Both the position numbers and the translations under genes were made by a program. DNA of 14,294 nucleotides from SM1-73 sp964588305. GTDB lineage: Bacteria; Zixibacteria; MSB-5A5; SM1-73. This document shows positions 1 to 6,488 of this stretch, piece after piece; position 1 is the first letter of the stretch; every line of letters begins with the position of its first letter. The stretch is from assembly GCA_964588305.1 (NCBI GenBank), contig CAZPOP010000044.1, forward strand, positions 1-14,294, written 5' to 3'. Below the pieces are notes generated by a model. That model ran no database searches. It saw only the letters and a program-made list of their open reading frames with translations, and was not told the DNA's origin.

Positions 1-1119
1 GATTGGCAGAAGTACCCGATCACCGCGATTTTCACCTGTCGGGGCTGTACCCATAATTGCCAAACCTGCGGGGGCTCCAAACAGGCTTATCAGGAGTTCT
101 GCCATCGGAGAAAACCAGCTTACAGGGATCCTGAATTGGTGGCTTACGACATAAGCAGTATTTCGAAGTATTTCAAAGGTCCGATCTTCGTGCTGGGGGA
201 TATCTTTCAACCCGGCAAGGAGTACGCTCAAGCACTTTTGGATTTACTAAAGAAGCAAAAGGTGGATAATCACTTAGTCTTGGAGTTTTTTCAGATACCC
301 GGCAAAGAGTCTTTAGGAAGGATAGCCTCCTCAATACCGCATTTCAATATCCAGCTCTCCCCGGAGTCTCATGACGAGAAGATAAGAGCTTGTTTTGGCC
401 GACCCTACGATAATCAAAGAATGGAAGAGATGATCCGATCCGCCATGGAACTCGGTTGCCAGAGGCTGGATCTGTTCTTCATGATTGGACTCCCCCACCA
501 AGATTATCAATCCGTTCTGGACACGGTGGAATACTGCGATAACCTGCTAACAAGATTTGGCAAGAAGAAGAGACTTCATCCTTACATCGCGCCGCTGGCT
601 CCGTTTCTGGATCCGGGCAGCTGTGTTTTTGAGAACCCGGAGGAGTTTGGCTACAGGTTATTCTATCGCACCCTGGAGGAACACCGGCGGGCACTTTTGA
701 GTCCGAGCTGGAAGTACATGTTAAACTATGAAACCAAGTGGATGAGAAGAGATGAGATCGTGCAGAGCACCTATCAGGCGGCCTTGAGACTCAATGAAAT
801 AAAGCACAAACATGGGCTTTCCAGCTTCAAAACGTTCAGAAAGATTGAAAAAGGAATCAAGGAAGCGGTGAAAACGATGGCTGAAATCGACGCTGTGATA
901 GAAGATGAGGCAGACCGAAAGGTGCAGATGAATCTTAATGGTCTGAGAAAACCCGCCCGCGCGCTAGGGACTTCTACTCTGTGCGATAAAAACGAACTCA
1001 AGTGGCCGGTGCGTTTTCTGAGATTCAACTTCACCAGAACGTCCTTTAGGCTTCTGGCTTTTCTTAGATTAAGAAACATCCTCTGGCTGATTTTGCGGGG
1101 AGGAAACGTCAAAGAATAA
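1..1119 (+). CDS. Radical SAM protein, 5'-truncated by the window edge (B12-binding/radical-SAM, Ta0216-like)
   Basis: The frame is open from base 1 to the TAA at 1117-1119, giving 372 visible residues; the TTG at 136 is not the start. Visible residues 12-26 read TCRGCTHNCQTCGGS, and Cys16, Cys20 and Cys23 form the CxxxCxxC motif that binds the 4Fe-4S cluster cleaving S-adenosylmethionine. Further on are a GPIFVLGD strand, an SPESHDEKIRACFGRPY segment and an FFMIGLP strand, all expected in the radical-SAM barrel of cobalamin-dependent members. From memory, the CTHNCxTCGGS signature and the later PSWKYMLNYETKWM segment match the B12-binding/radical-SAM Ta0216-type family. Any cobalamin-binding N-terminal domain would lie off the left edge. 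The substrate is unknown. The gene is followed after 60 bases by the DUF4389 gene on the same strand, so the two may be co-transcribed. The superfamily call is firm; the subfamily is from recall. Confidence 0.9.
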   Translation, partial: DWQKYPITAIFTCRGCTHNCQTCGGSKQAYQEFCHRRKPAYRDPELVAYDISSISKYFKGPIFVLGDIFQPGKEYAQALLDLLKKQKVDNHLVLEFFQIPGKESLGRIASSIPHFNIQLSPESHDEKIRACFGRPYDNQRMEEMIRSAMELGCQRLDLFFMIGLPHQDYQSVLDTVEYCDNLLTRFGKKKRLHPYIAPLAPFLDPGSCVFENPEEFGYRLFYRTLEEHRRALLSPSWKYMLNYETKWMRRDEIVQSTYQAALRLNEIKHKHGLSSFKTFRKIEKGIKEAVKTMAEIDAVIEDEADRKVQMNLNGLRKPARALGTSTLCDKNELKWPVRFLRFNFTRTSFRLLAFLRLRNILWLILRGGNVKE

Positions 1120-1179
1120 GTGAGACCAATCCAGACGAAAAAGATTTATCAAGAATAAAGATCGCGACGGGAGGAGAAG

Positions 1180-1482
1180 ATGTATGATTATCCGGTGAGG
1201 TTCAGTGTGGATTATCCCGAAAAATCATCCCGCTTGTTAGTGTTAGCACGGTTTTTCCTGGGCTTGATTTATGTCGGCGTTCCACACGGCATATTCGCCA
1301 TAGCTTATAGTTTTTTGAGTCTGTTTGTGGTGATATGCTGCTACTTGGGCGTTCTGATCAGAGGGACTTTTCCCTTAAGCCTTTTTGATTTTCTGATACG
1401 GTATAACCGCTATCTGAATCGCTTAGTTGCCTATTGTCTCTGCATGACGGACCAATATCCCCCTTTTAGCGGAAGAAGATGA
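1180..1482 (+). CDS. DUF4389 small membrane protein
   Basis: A 100-aa protein with an ATG start just downstream of a strong purine-rich ribosome site (GGGAGGAG, 1169-1176). It opens with YPVRFSVDYPEKSSRLLVLARF and closes with YCLCMTDQYPPF, the two ends that mark the DUF4389 family. Two hydrophobic stretches (about residues 19-38 and 42-60) lie between, so it is probably a membrane protein with two helices. Its length fits a single-domain member. No function is established for the family. It follows the radical-SAM gene with a 60-base gap and no terminator in between, which suggests an operon, but no functional link can be argued from the sequence. Confidence 0.87.
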   Translation: MYDYPVRFSVDYPEKSSRLLVLARFFLGLIYVGVPHGIFAIAYSFLSLFVVICCYLGVLIRGTFPLSLFDFLIRYNRYLNRLVAYCLCMTDQYPPFSGRR

Positions 1483-1578
1483 TTGGTGCAGCCTCTTTTG
1501 GGACAAAGAAGCATGACCACCTGGGCCACTGCAAGGATCAACTGGGGTAATGCAAACCATATGTCACAGCACCGCCTC

Positions 1579-1607
1579 GCCCACGGCTTCGTCGGCTGGG
1601 CTTTTTT
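1579..1607 (+). terminator. Possible intrinsic terminator after the DUF4389 gene
   Basis: GCCCA (1579-1583) can pair with TGGGC (1597-1601), followed at once by six T residues (1602-1607). The stem is only 5 bp with a 13-nt loop, so the call is modest. It lies in the 258-base gap between the convergent DUF4389 gene and the minus-strand sulfatase-like gene, and it has a T-tail only in the plus direction. I see no convincing gene in the rest of this gap. Confidence 0.4.
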
Positions 1608-1740
1608 CTGAAGAAGAGACCAAACCAGGGTTGAGGGAAAATCTCATAGTGAGTGGCAACTGCACAGGAGGTTGGAAACGATCGATAGGCGCCCTCAAGG
1701 GTGACCGTCGGGTGGATAGGTCGTGTCGGACGATGGGACG

Positions 1741-3315
1741 TCATTCTGAACGCTGGGTATAAACGTCAGAATCGATCTGATCAGTCACATTGGTGAGCGC
1801 ATAAGGATGACAATAAGTTGAGAAATAGCTTTCATCCTTCAACAGCTCATAGTTGGCGCCGAAGTAATGGTTGAATAGTATCCTGAATGTATTCACAGGA
1901 GTTATCTCATCATAGAGGTGTTGGTGACCGTCGCCGGGTAGATGGTATGCGTTCAATATGGGCATTCTCTGTTTAAAGTCAGTATTATATTGATTGTCCG
2001 GGTCCAGCATAGAAGCTGGTCCATGATCGGCCTGCACAATTATGATGGGAGGCTCGGGTGATTCGGAAATTATTCTGTCTATGGCTTCCTTCATCCTCTT
2101 ATTAACAAAGATAAGCTGCTTCTTATAGCTTTCCCTGTATTGGTCTCCTCCCTCAGCTATGAACTGTCCCTTATCCCCTACCGAAAATCCTTCATCGGCT
2201 TTTACCGGCTCTCCGTTTTCTCCAAAGACGAAAGGGTGATGGGGAACCGGGATATAGGCAAAAACGAAAACGGGCGATTCTGTTTTGGTCATGTCGGCAA
2301 GGTGGTCGAAGATGTATAAAAGCCGGCTCCTATGTGAATCATACCGCGATTTGACTTGCAGTTTTTCCAGCAGTACGGGGAGGGGAGTCCTGTATATGAG
2401 CACATTTTGAAACTCACTCAGGGAGGATCCGGCACCAAGATAGACGTCGGCATTCTTTATTTCAATCGCACCGCCCGAATAAAAAGTCGCGCATACATAA
2501 CCGTGCCGTTTCAGAAAACTCACAACCTGGTTGTATTGGATCATTTCCCCCAACGGCCTTCGATTATCAGAGTTTTCGCCGAGTCGATCGGCCAAATCGT
2601 CCAGGTAGGTGAGATTCAAAGAGGATGCCAAGGAAAGATAGGTCTGGCAGTAGTTGGCCCTGCTCTTATCGGCGACATGGAACCCCTTTTGAGCCAAATG
2701 ATCCAAAAACTCGCTGTTATCATATTGATAGACATGTTTGAGGACATCCCCTCTGGCATATGCGTCCAAGATAATATAGTAGATGTCCGGAGGGTTAACC
2801 GATTTGGGCAAATGGGCCGTTTCCATCCGTCTTTCTGCACTGCCATTATCCTGCAACGTGAGCCCATAATAAGCCTCGAAAACTCCAACCCGGGCGCCAG
2901 GGATAACTACCGAAAAGGCAGCCGCAAAGTTTAACAAAATCGTGAGATGACGTAAATTCCTGCGTGTGGTTATGGTCAGATACCCGATGGAGATAAGCAG
3001 CAGGGCCCATACAGGGAGAACGTATCCGTGCGTGTTCTTCTCCCCCACAATTGAGTATGCCGAATAGAAGAGAAGCTCATAGGAAAAAAACAGCAGCAGA
3101 AACAAGGAAACAAGTATGCCCGCTTTGATCTTGTCTTTGATAATGAAACCCAATAGCAAAAACATCCCAACCGCAAAGCCGAAGACCACCGCTGTGGGAG
3201 CGACAAGCTCAATCAAAGACAGCTCTCCCACGTTATGGGAAAACACGGACAGAACGGGAAATATGGCAAACAGGAAGGGGTGAATGACGAGTGGCTTTTT
3301 CGTGTTTGGTTTCAC
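1741..3315 (-). CDS. Membrane-anchored sulfatase/alkaline-phosphatase superfamily hydrolase or transferase
   Basis: A 524-aa protein. Residues about 10-140 hold four or five hydrophobic segments, consistent with an N-terminal membrane domain; the rest is a soluble domain probably facing the periplasm. That domain starts at DIYYIILDAYARGD (177-190), where Asp184 fits the first metal ligand. NYCQTYLSLASSLN (221-234) sits where the Thr/Ser nucleophile is expected. PHHPFVF (358-364), QADHG (428-432, metal-binding Asp-His) and the following MPILNAYHLP complete the alkaline-phosphatase-like order. The family includes sulfatases and phosphoethanolamine or phosphoglycerol transferases; which reaction applies cannot be told here. 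The GTG start (3313-3315) shares the bases GTGA with the stop of the upstream methyltransferase gene and has GGAG just upstream, so the two are probably translationally coupled. It is the last gene of the three-gene operon. A likely role is decorating a surface polymer. Confidence 0.85.
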   Translation of the reverse strand: MKPNTKKPLVIHPFLFAIFPVLSVFSHNVGELSLIELVAPTAVVFGFAVGMFLLLGFIIKDKIKAGILVSLFLLLFFSYELLFYSAYSIVGEKNTHGYVLPVWALLLISIGYLTITTRRNLRHLTILLNFAAAFSVVIPGARVGVFEAYYGLTLQDNGSAERRMETAHLPKSVNPPDIYYIILDAYARGDVLKHVYQYDNSEFLDHLAQKGFHVADKSRANYCQTYLSLASSLNLTYLDDLADRLGENSDNRRPLGEMIQYNQVVSFLKRHGYVCATFYSGGAIEIKNADVYLGAGSSLSEFQNVLIYRTPLPVLLEKLQVKSRYDSHRSRLLYIFDHLADMTKTESPVFVFAYIPVPHHPFVFGENGEPVKADEGFSVGDKGQFIAEGGDQYRESYKKQLIFVNKRMKEAIDRIISESPEPPIIIVQADHGPASMLDPDNQYNTDFKQRMPILNAYHLPGDGHQHLYDEITPVNTFRILFNHYFGANYELLKDESYFSTYCHPYALTNVTDQIDSDVYTQRSE

Positions 3316-4691
3316 TTCTTCTCCATAAGGTACAGGGTTCTGTGGGTATCTTTAATCTTCGCACAATCGCGTATTGCGAAGTACTCCCGGAACGTGCTTT
3401 CAAAAGCTTCCTGCGTGTAATCCGGGAAAACGTCCTCCCTGCTTGACAGGAGTCTTTGAACCTGCGAGTCACTCTTGGGAACGAACTCAATTACGAGCCA
3501 ATGACAGATTTTACCAAAGAAGTCTGCGATTTTTTTGAATGGAAGGTTGTTGGAGATAGCCAAATGATGAATTAAGGCAAGAGCAAGTGCCGTGTCTGCG
3601 TGACCACGTCGGAGAATCGACACCCTTTCCTGATTTTCCCAACCAATCCCAGGGCTGGGATTGGTCAAATCGAGCAAAAGGGGAAGAATATTGGTCTCAC
3701 CCTGGGCAACGCACTGGAGGTAATTCTTCTCCACGGCCGCAGGATCGATGTCGAAGGAGATGGTCTGTATTCCCCTGCTGCCAGCAATGCGGCTGTACAC
3801 GCCCGTGTTTGCACCAATATCCCAAACCATCTTGGGGCGGGTCTTATCCAAAAATGAAGCCACCAGCTCTTTTTTTTGAGAGAGCGCATCCGGTGAATAA
3901 TTGGTGTCCTCATAGTAGTTGGCCCATTCGGTACCTCGCGGTCTCCACTTCAGCTTCTTAACGGCCGATTCTAAGTTGACAATCAGAGCCAAGAAGTTTC
4001 GCAAACTCATTTTGTGATCATCTGCATTTACGGTTTTGCAAGCAAAATGTTTTTGGCTCTTAGCATGAAGATGGATGTGCGGAAATAGCAACAATCCGAA
4101 ACGAGTGTGAAAAGGAAGAAGCGAGCTGGCCAAATCCAGAGGGATTCCATCCAGGTGGACTCGAAATAACTGATTTAGCCGAACATCCGTAAGACTCATC
4201 AGGGCCAGGGGCGCAAGAAAATGTTGACAGAATTGCCTATATGCCACCCAGGTCTGCCCCTGCCGGTATTTCTCAAAAGAGAGGGTATCAACTAGTATGG
4301 GTTTCCCTCTCATAAACTGTATATTGTAGGCACTGCTATCTTTCAAGGACATCCTAAAATCAAGCGCTCTCTTCTGAATTTCAAGTGTGGTCAAAGCTGC
4401 GTGCTTCAGTTGGCTGAAACACCATTCATAGGGATATGATATAAACGGGATCACCTCAGGTTTGAGTATTTTGTAGGCACCATCAGTTTTGGCATAGTCA
4501 TTCCCCAACTCATCGTGGGAGACCAAAAGTTCTGAATCTACAAGTGTCCGATATAGGCCGGAGTGAATCAGATGATCGTAGTTTTCCCGGTATCCGGTAT
4601 TTACCTGGCGATAAATTGAACTATTTTGAAAGAAGAGAAACCCACTTGGGTCCCGAAAGGAGCTCAGAACACTTTTTTCACTTGTTGTCAT
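3312..4691 (-). CDS. Class I SAM-dependent methyltransferase with NoeA-like N-terminal region
   Basis: A 459-aa protein in two parts. Residues 11-180 (FRDPSGFLF near 12-20, YRQVNTGY near 27-34, FISYPYEWCF, ILVDTLSFEKY, WVAYRQFCQHFLAPLALMS) resemble the N-terminal half of nodulation-protein-NoeA-like methyltransferases. Residues 285-400 form a Rossmann methyltransferase core: VWDIGANTGVYS (289-300) is the glycine-rich SAM loop, FDID (313-316) supplies the acidic residue for the ribose, LLLDLTNP (338-345) is the next strand and ALALIHHLAI (370-379) follows. The substrate is unknown. The ATG lies inside the end of the 78-aa gene (14-base overlap), and the stop overlaps the sulfatase-like gene by four bases. 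From memory, such proteins are often found beside a small YIDPGTGS membrane protein and a sulfatase-like protein, as here, suggesting work on a surface glycan. The methyltransferase fold is clear; the role is inference. Confidence 0.85.
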   Translation of the reverse strand: MTTSEKSVLSSFRDPSGFLFFQNSSIYRQVNTGYRENYDHLIHSGLYRTLVDSELLVSHDELGNDYAKTDGAYKILKPEVIPFISYPYEWCFSQLKHAALTTLEIQKRALDFRMSLKDSSAYNIQFMRGKPILVDTLSFEKYRQGQTWVAYRQFCQHFLAPLALMSLTDVRLNQLFRVHLDGIPLDLASSLLPFHTRFGLLLFPHIHLHAKSQKHFACKTVNADDHKMSLRNFLALIVNLESAVKKLKWRPRGTEWANYYEDTNYSPDALSQKKELVASFLDKTRPKMVWDIGANTGVYSRIAGSRGIQTISFDIDPAAVEKNYLQCVAQGETNILPLLLDLTNPSPGIGWENQERVSILRRGHADTALALALIHHLAISNNLPFKKIADFFGKICHWLVIEFVPKSDSQVQRLLSSREDVFPDYTQEAFESTFREYFAIRDCAKIKDTHRTLYLMEKK

Positions 4692-4914
4692 CTTCCGCTT
4701 TTTGCCCTTTTGAAAAGGAGTTTAGAAAAAACCCCTTGATGTTTCTCCAAAAAGCCCTAACCGCAAAAGCGGCCCCAAGCAAGCTGGCTATAATCAATTG
4801 AAAAACAAAGCTGCCGGTTCCGGGATCGATATAAGCACAGGCATCACCGGCAGAAATCAGAAGCAGCATGCCCGAAAGAACAAGCAGTCTGGTCAGTCTT
4901 CTTGGAAATGTCAC
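4678..4914 (-). CDS. Small membrane protein with YIDPGTGS motif
   Basis: A 78-aa protein read from a GTG start (4912-4914) preceded by a purine-rich GAGAGGGGGG ribosome site. Residues 8-22 are hydrophobic and end in DACA before Tyr28, so this part may be a cleaved signal peptide or a first helix. YIDPGTGS (28-35) is followed by a second helix (about 36-56), then a basic and polar tail (RAFWRNIK...). The AYIDPGTGS motif is characteristic of small hydrophobic proteins encoded beside NoeA-like methyltransferases and sulfatase-like genes; no biochemical function is known to me. It is the first gene of the operon and overlaps the methyltransferase gene by 14 bases. Its size and topology would suit a membrane subunit or anchor for its two partners, but that is inference. 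Confidence 0.78.
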   Translation of the reverse strand: MTFPRRLTRLLVLSGMLLLISAGDACAYIDPGTGSFVFQLIIASLLGAAFAVRAFWRNIKGFFLNSFSKGQKAEDDNK

Positions 4915-5365
4915 CTTGCCCCCCTCTCTTTTGTCTATCCGGCTTTAGTTGGTAATGGCAAGACGGCCCTCTAATCTGAGTTGCAGTAGGCCCATCATTG
5001 CGTTTGTGTGTCTGACCATACTTATTATCGGCAGTATCACGGGGCTTTTCACCAGAGAGAAGGCCCGTTCTTTGCTCAAGAACAAGTTCACCCTTCTTCG
5101 GATGCTGCCAGGCATCTTTTTCCTAGCGGCCATCGCTTCTCCGCTATTGCAGAGAAACACAGCCTCTTTTTGTGTTTGAGAAAACCAGCTTGTGGAACTG
5201 GGGAGTTTTTGTCCCATCGGAGCTAATTATAGGGGGGATTTTGTTGAGATTCTTTCGGACGCTCTCAAGGAAGGACAGCTCCAAGCCCAAGGCAGCTGTC
5301 ACCTGAGCGGAAGACATCAGCCGCAGTTTCCTTTTCCGCAGGTGAAAACCCCAAACGCTAAGTAA
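4915..5365. other. Intergenic stretch without a convincing gene
   Basis: This gap separates the minus-strand surface-modification operon from the terminator of the small basic-protein gene. Two weak reading frames overlap on opposite strands. On plus, 4955-5179 could encode a short protein with two hydrophobic stretches, but it lacks a ribosome site. On minus, 5144-5386 would start inside a terminator hairpin. Neither resembles a family I know. The operon promoter should lie at the left end of this gap: TTGCCA on the minus strand about 45 bases upstream of the GTG is a possible -35, but the matching -10 (GATAGA) is poor, so it is not called. Confidence 0.5.
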
Positions 5366-5400
5366 ACAAAAAAACCCACCTTTCACAAAGCGGGCTTCAA
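5366..5400 (-). terminator. Intrinsic terminator of the small basic-protein gene
   Basis: On the minus strand AAGCCCGCTTT pairs with GGTGGGTTT and its flanking AAA through an 11-bp stem with three G-T wobbles and a GTGA loop, ending in a run of seven T. It begins about 30 bases beyond the stop codon at 5429, the expected distance, and is oriented with that gene. Confidence 0.72.
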
Positions 5401-5428
5401 TATCGAAGCATAAGGGGCCTTATCCAGT

Positions 5429-5785
5429 TCAGGTTTTCCTGGCGGCTGTTTTCCTCTTCTTCGAACGGGCCTGGGATGACGAGTCTGAGGTTCGACTTTG
5501 CCTGACGCCATTCTTATGGTGAGGCTTAGGGTTTGCCTTTCGAGTCAAACCTCCCGGACCGTTATTTGCGCTTCTTGCTCCGGGAGCATATTCTTGCGGC
5601 ATTCTCGTTTGTACATACCTCTCCACCTCTCCAGCGGAATATAGCCTTATCCCGAACTCCTTGTAAAGCTTAAGCTTAGCTCTTTTCTCCCCCTTCATGG
5701 CTCTCTTGAGCAGAATATCGATCCGCTGTCTTTTCTTGGTGGCCTCGCCTTTTCCTCGAATCACCAGACTTGATCGTTCCAACAT
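5429..5785 (-). CDS. Small basic protein of unknown function
   Basis: A 118-aa protein starting with ATG at 5785; the nearest ribosome-like sequence (GAGGG) is rather far upstream. I do not recognise the family. Residues 13-60 look like a compact helical region rich in Lys, Arg and Glu (RQRIDILLKRAMKGEKRAKL, then YKEFGIRLYSAGEVERYV). Residues 68-118 are of low complexity, rich in Gly, Asn, Ser, Lys and Arg, and end in KKRKTAARKT. The high net positive charge with a disordered tail would suit binding to nucleic acid or another polyanion, but no recognised DNA-binding motif is visible. It stands alone, with an intrinsic terminator 30 bases downstream and a 32-bp imperfect palindrome about 40 bases upstream of its start. 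That supports it being a real, separately controlled gene. No signal peptide is seen. Confidence 0.65.
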   Translation of the reverse strand: MLERSSLVIRGKGEATKKRQRIDILLKRAMKGEKRAKLKLYKEFGIRLYSAGEVERYVQTRMPQEYAPGARSANNGPGGLTRKANPKPHHKNGVRQSRTSDSSSQARSKKRKTAARKT

Positions 5786-5824
5786 TACCGAATAACCCTC
5801 AAAACTTCATAATCGAGCAATGTC

Positions 5825-5856
5825 GCAGGCTATTACATTATGTAACAATAGCTTGC
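5825..5856. promoter_or_regulatory. 32-bp imperfect palindrome upstream of the small basic-protein gene
   Basis: GCAGGCTATT (5825-5834) and AATAGCTTGC (5847-5856) are inverted copies matching at 9 of 10 positions; the exception would be a G-U pair in RNA. A 13-base palindrome, TTACATTATGTAA (5833-5845), sits nested in the centre. The right edge lies about 70 bases, and the left edge about 40 bases, from the minus-strand ATG at 5785. Nested symmetry suggests either a dimeric repressor site or a hairpin in the 5' leader. The binding protein is unknown. Confidence 0.5.
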
Positions 5857-5912
5857 ACCGATTCGCGTCGGTTTCTCTCATTCATCTTATACTTATACGC
5901 AGAATTTCACAA
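5857..5912 (-). promoter_or_regulatory. Possible promoter of the small basic-protein gene
   Basis: On the minus strand TTGTGA is followed after 15 bases by TATAAG, which matches the sigma-70 -10 consensus at 5 of 6 positions. A second TATAAG overlaps just upstream of it. The spacer is short and the -35 matches at only 4 of 6. It lies upstream of the palindrome, which would then fall in the early transcribed region. Coordinates enclose the region rather than exact boxes. Confidence 0.3.
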
Positions 5913-5975
5913 AAAGTTTTTGTCCGCAAGATAGTTTGTCAGGTTTAGAGGCATAAAGCCATTTGCGTTTCAGGA

Positions 5976-6005
5976 TTGACCTCGTTGCCATTGGCTCCCT
6001 AACAT
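5976..6005 (+). promoter_or_regulatory. Promoter-like -35/-10 pair, plus strand
   Basis: TTGACC (5976-5981, 5 of 6 to consensus) is followed after 18 bases by TAACAT (6000-6005, 4 of 6). A perfect TTGACA also occurs at 6011-6016 but has no -10 at a suitable distance. No gene follows in a clear frame; the pair matters mainly because a plus-strand terminator lies about 330 bases further on. Confidence 0.3.
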
Positions 6006-6330
6006 TTTGATTGACATCAGCTTACCCTCACAGCTTTCGCAAAAGGTGGGGGGGGGAATCTGTGTGTGTCAGAGTATTACAAAAACACATCCTGCACTTC
6101 TTGTTCGGACCATGTCCATCACCATAAGCATGGCCCATTTCGTGCACCGATTCCTTCCGGATTGTCTCTCGCGAACCGATCTCTCGTCCTCAGCCGAAAC
6201 CTGCTATTCTGGTCACAGTCTTTTTGCTACGACCAGTGTCACTTTCTTTGGCGAATCCTGTTTGTCGAAGACGAAATTCGAATCAGGGACACAAGGACCA
6301 GCATCCCAGATGCCCCGAATCCTCTCACAC

Positions 6331-6359
6331 GCCTCAGGGCTCGTCTACTGAGGCTTTTT
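6331..6359 (+). terminator. Intrinsic terminator, plus strand, with no assigned gene
   Basis: GCCTCAG (6331-6337) and CTGAGGC (6348-6354) form a perfect 7-bp stem with a 10-nt loop, followed by five T (6355-6359). The T-tail is only on the plus strand, so it ends a plus-strand transcript. The neighbouring glycosidase gene runs in the opposite direction and would not use it. Confidence 0.6.
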
Positions 6360-6488
6360 CTGAATAGCCGATGAAATGGTGATATTGCTTTCTCTATTGC
6401 TCGGGTTGCAGCTATTCCTGATTACATATTGAAGCCCGGGGCGAAAGCCGAGCGTTCGTTCCTCCTATCCACCTGCTCAATCCGTCGA

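Larger units (their letters stand above)
5857..6488. other. Gene-poor stretch, possible plus-strand non-coding transcript
   Basis: No protein gene is convincing here. Two overlapping plus-strand frames (6007-6351 and 6066-6374) have no usual ribosome site, odd composition and no recognisable motif. A promoter-like pair at 5976-6005 and a clean intrinsic terminator at 6331-6359 bracket about 350 bases, so a non-coding RNA is possible. I looked for the hallmark sequences of RNase P RNA, tmRNA, SRP RNA and tRNA and did not find them. A run of nine G (6048-6056) may be a sequencing weak point. Bases 6362-6488 lie downstream of the glycosidase gene and show nothing clear. Confidence 0.45.

Noticed and set aside
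108..121. A 14-base match (GAGAAAACCAGCTT) to the stretch near 5177
   Set aside because: It lies inside the radical-SAM coding region, the flanks do not match, and the length is within chance for a window of this size.
1538..1762. Two opposing short frames in the gap after the DUF4389 gene
   Set aside because: Both lack start signals and motifs, and each overlaps the other or the end of the sulfatase-like gene.
2356..2934. A 192-codon plus-strand frame antisense to the sulfatase-like gene
   Set aside because: It lies wholly within a gene with clear superfamily motifs on the other strand, lacks a ribosome site and shows no motif of its own.
4949..5179. A possible small plus-strand membrane protein with two hydrophobic stretches
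   Set aside because: It has no ribosome site or recognisable family, and an opposing frame covers the same bases. It cannot be supported beyond being open.
5144..5386. An 80-codon minus-strand frame
   Set aside because: Its start falls within the terminator hairpin of the upstream gene and it has no promoter or ribosome site. The phrase GTKTPQFHKLVF looked vaguely familiar as an intergenic repeat, but I could not substantiate it.
6241..6300. A tRNA T-arm-like string (ATTCGAATC)
   Set aside because: No acceptor stem, anticodon arm or CCA-adjacent pairing could be found around it.
6007..6374. Two overlapping plus-strand frames of 114 and 102 codons
   Set aside because: There is no ribosome site, composition is odd (rich in Ser, Thr, Cys and His), and one runs through a terminator. 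A non-coding explanation is more economical.
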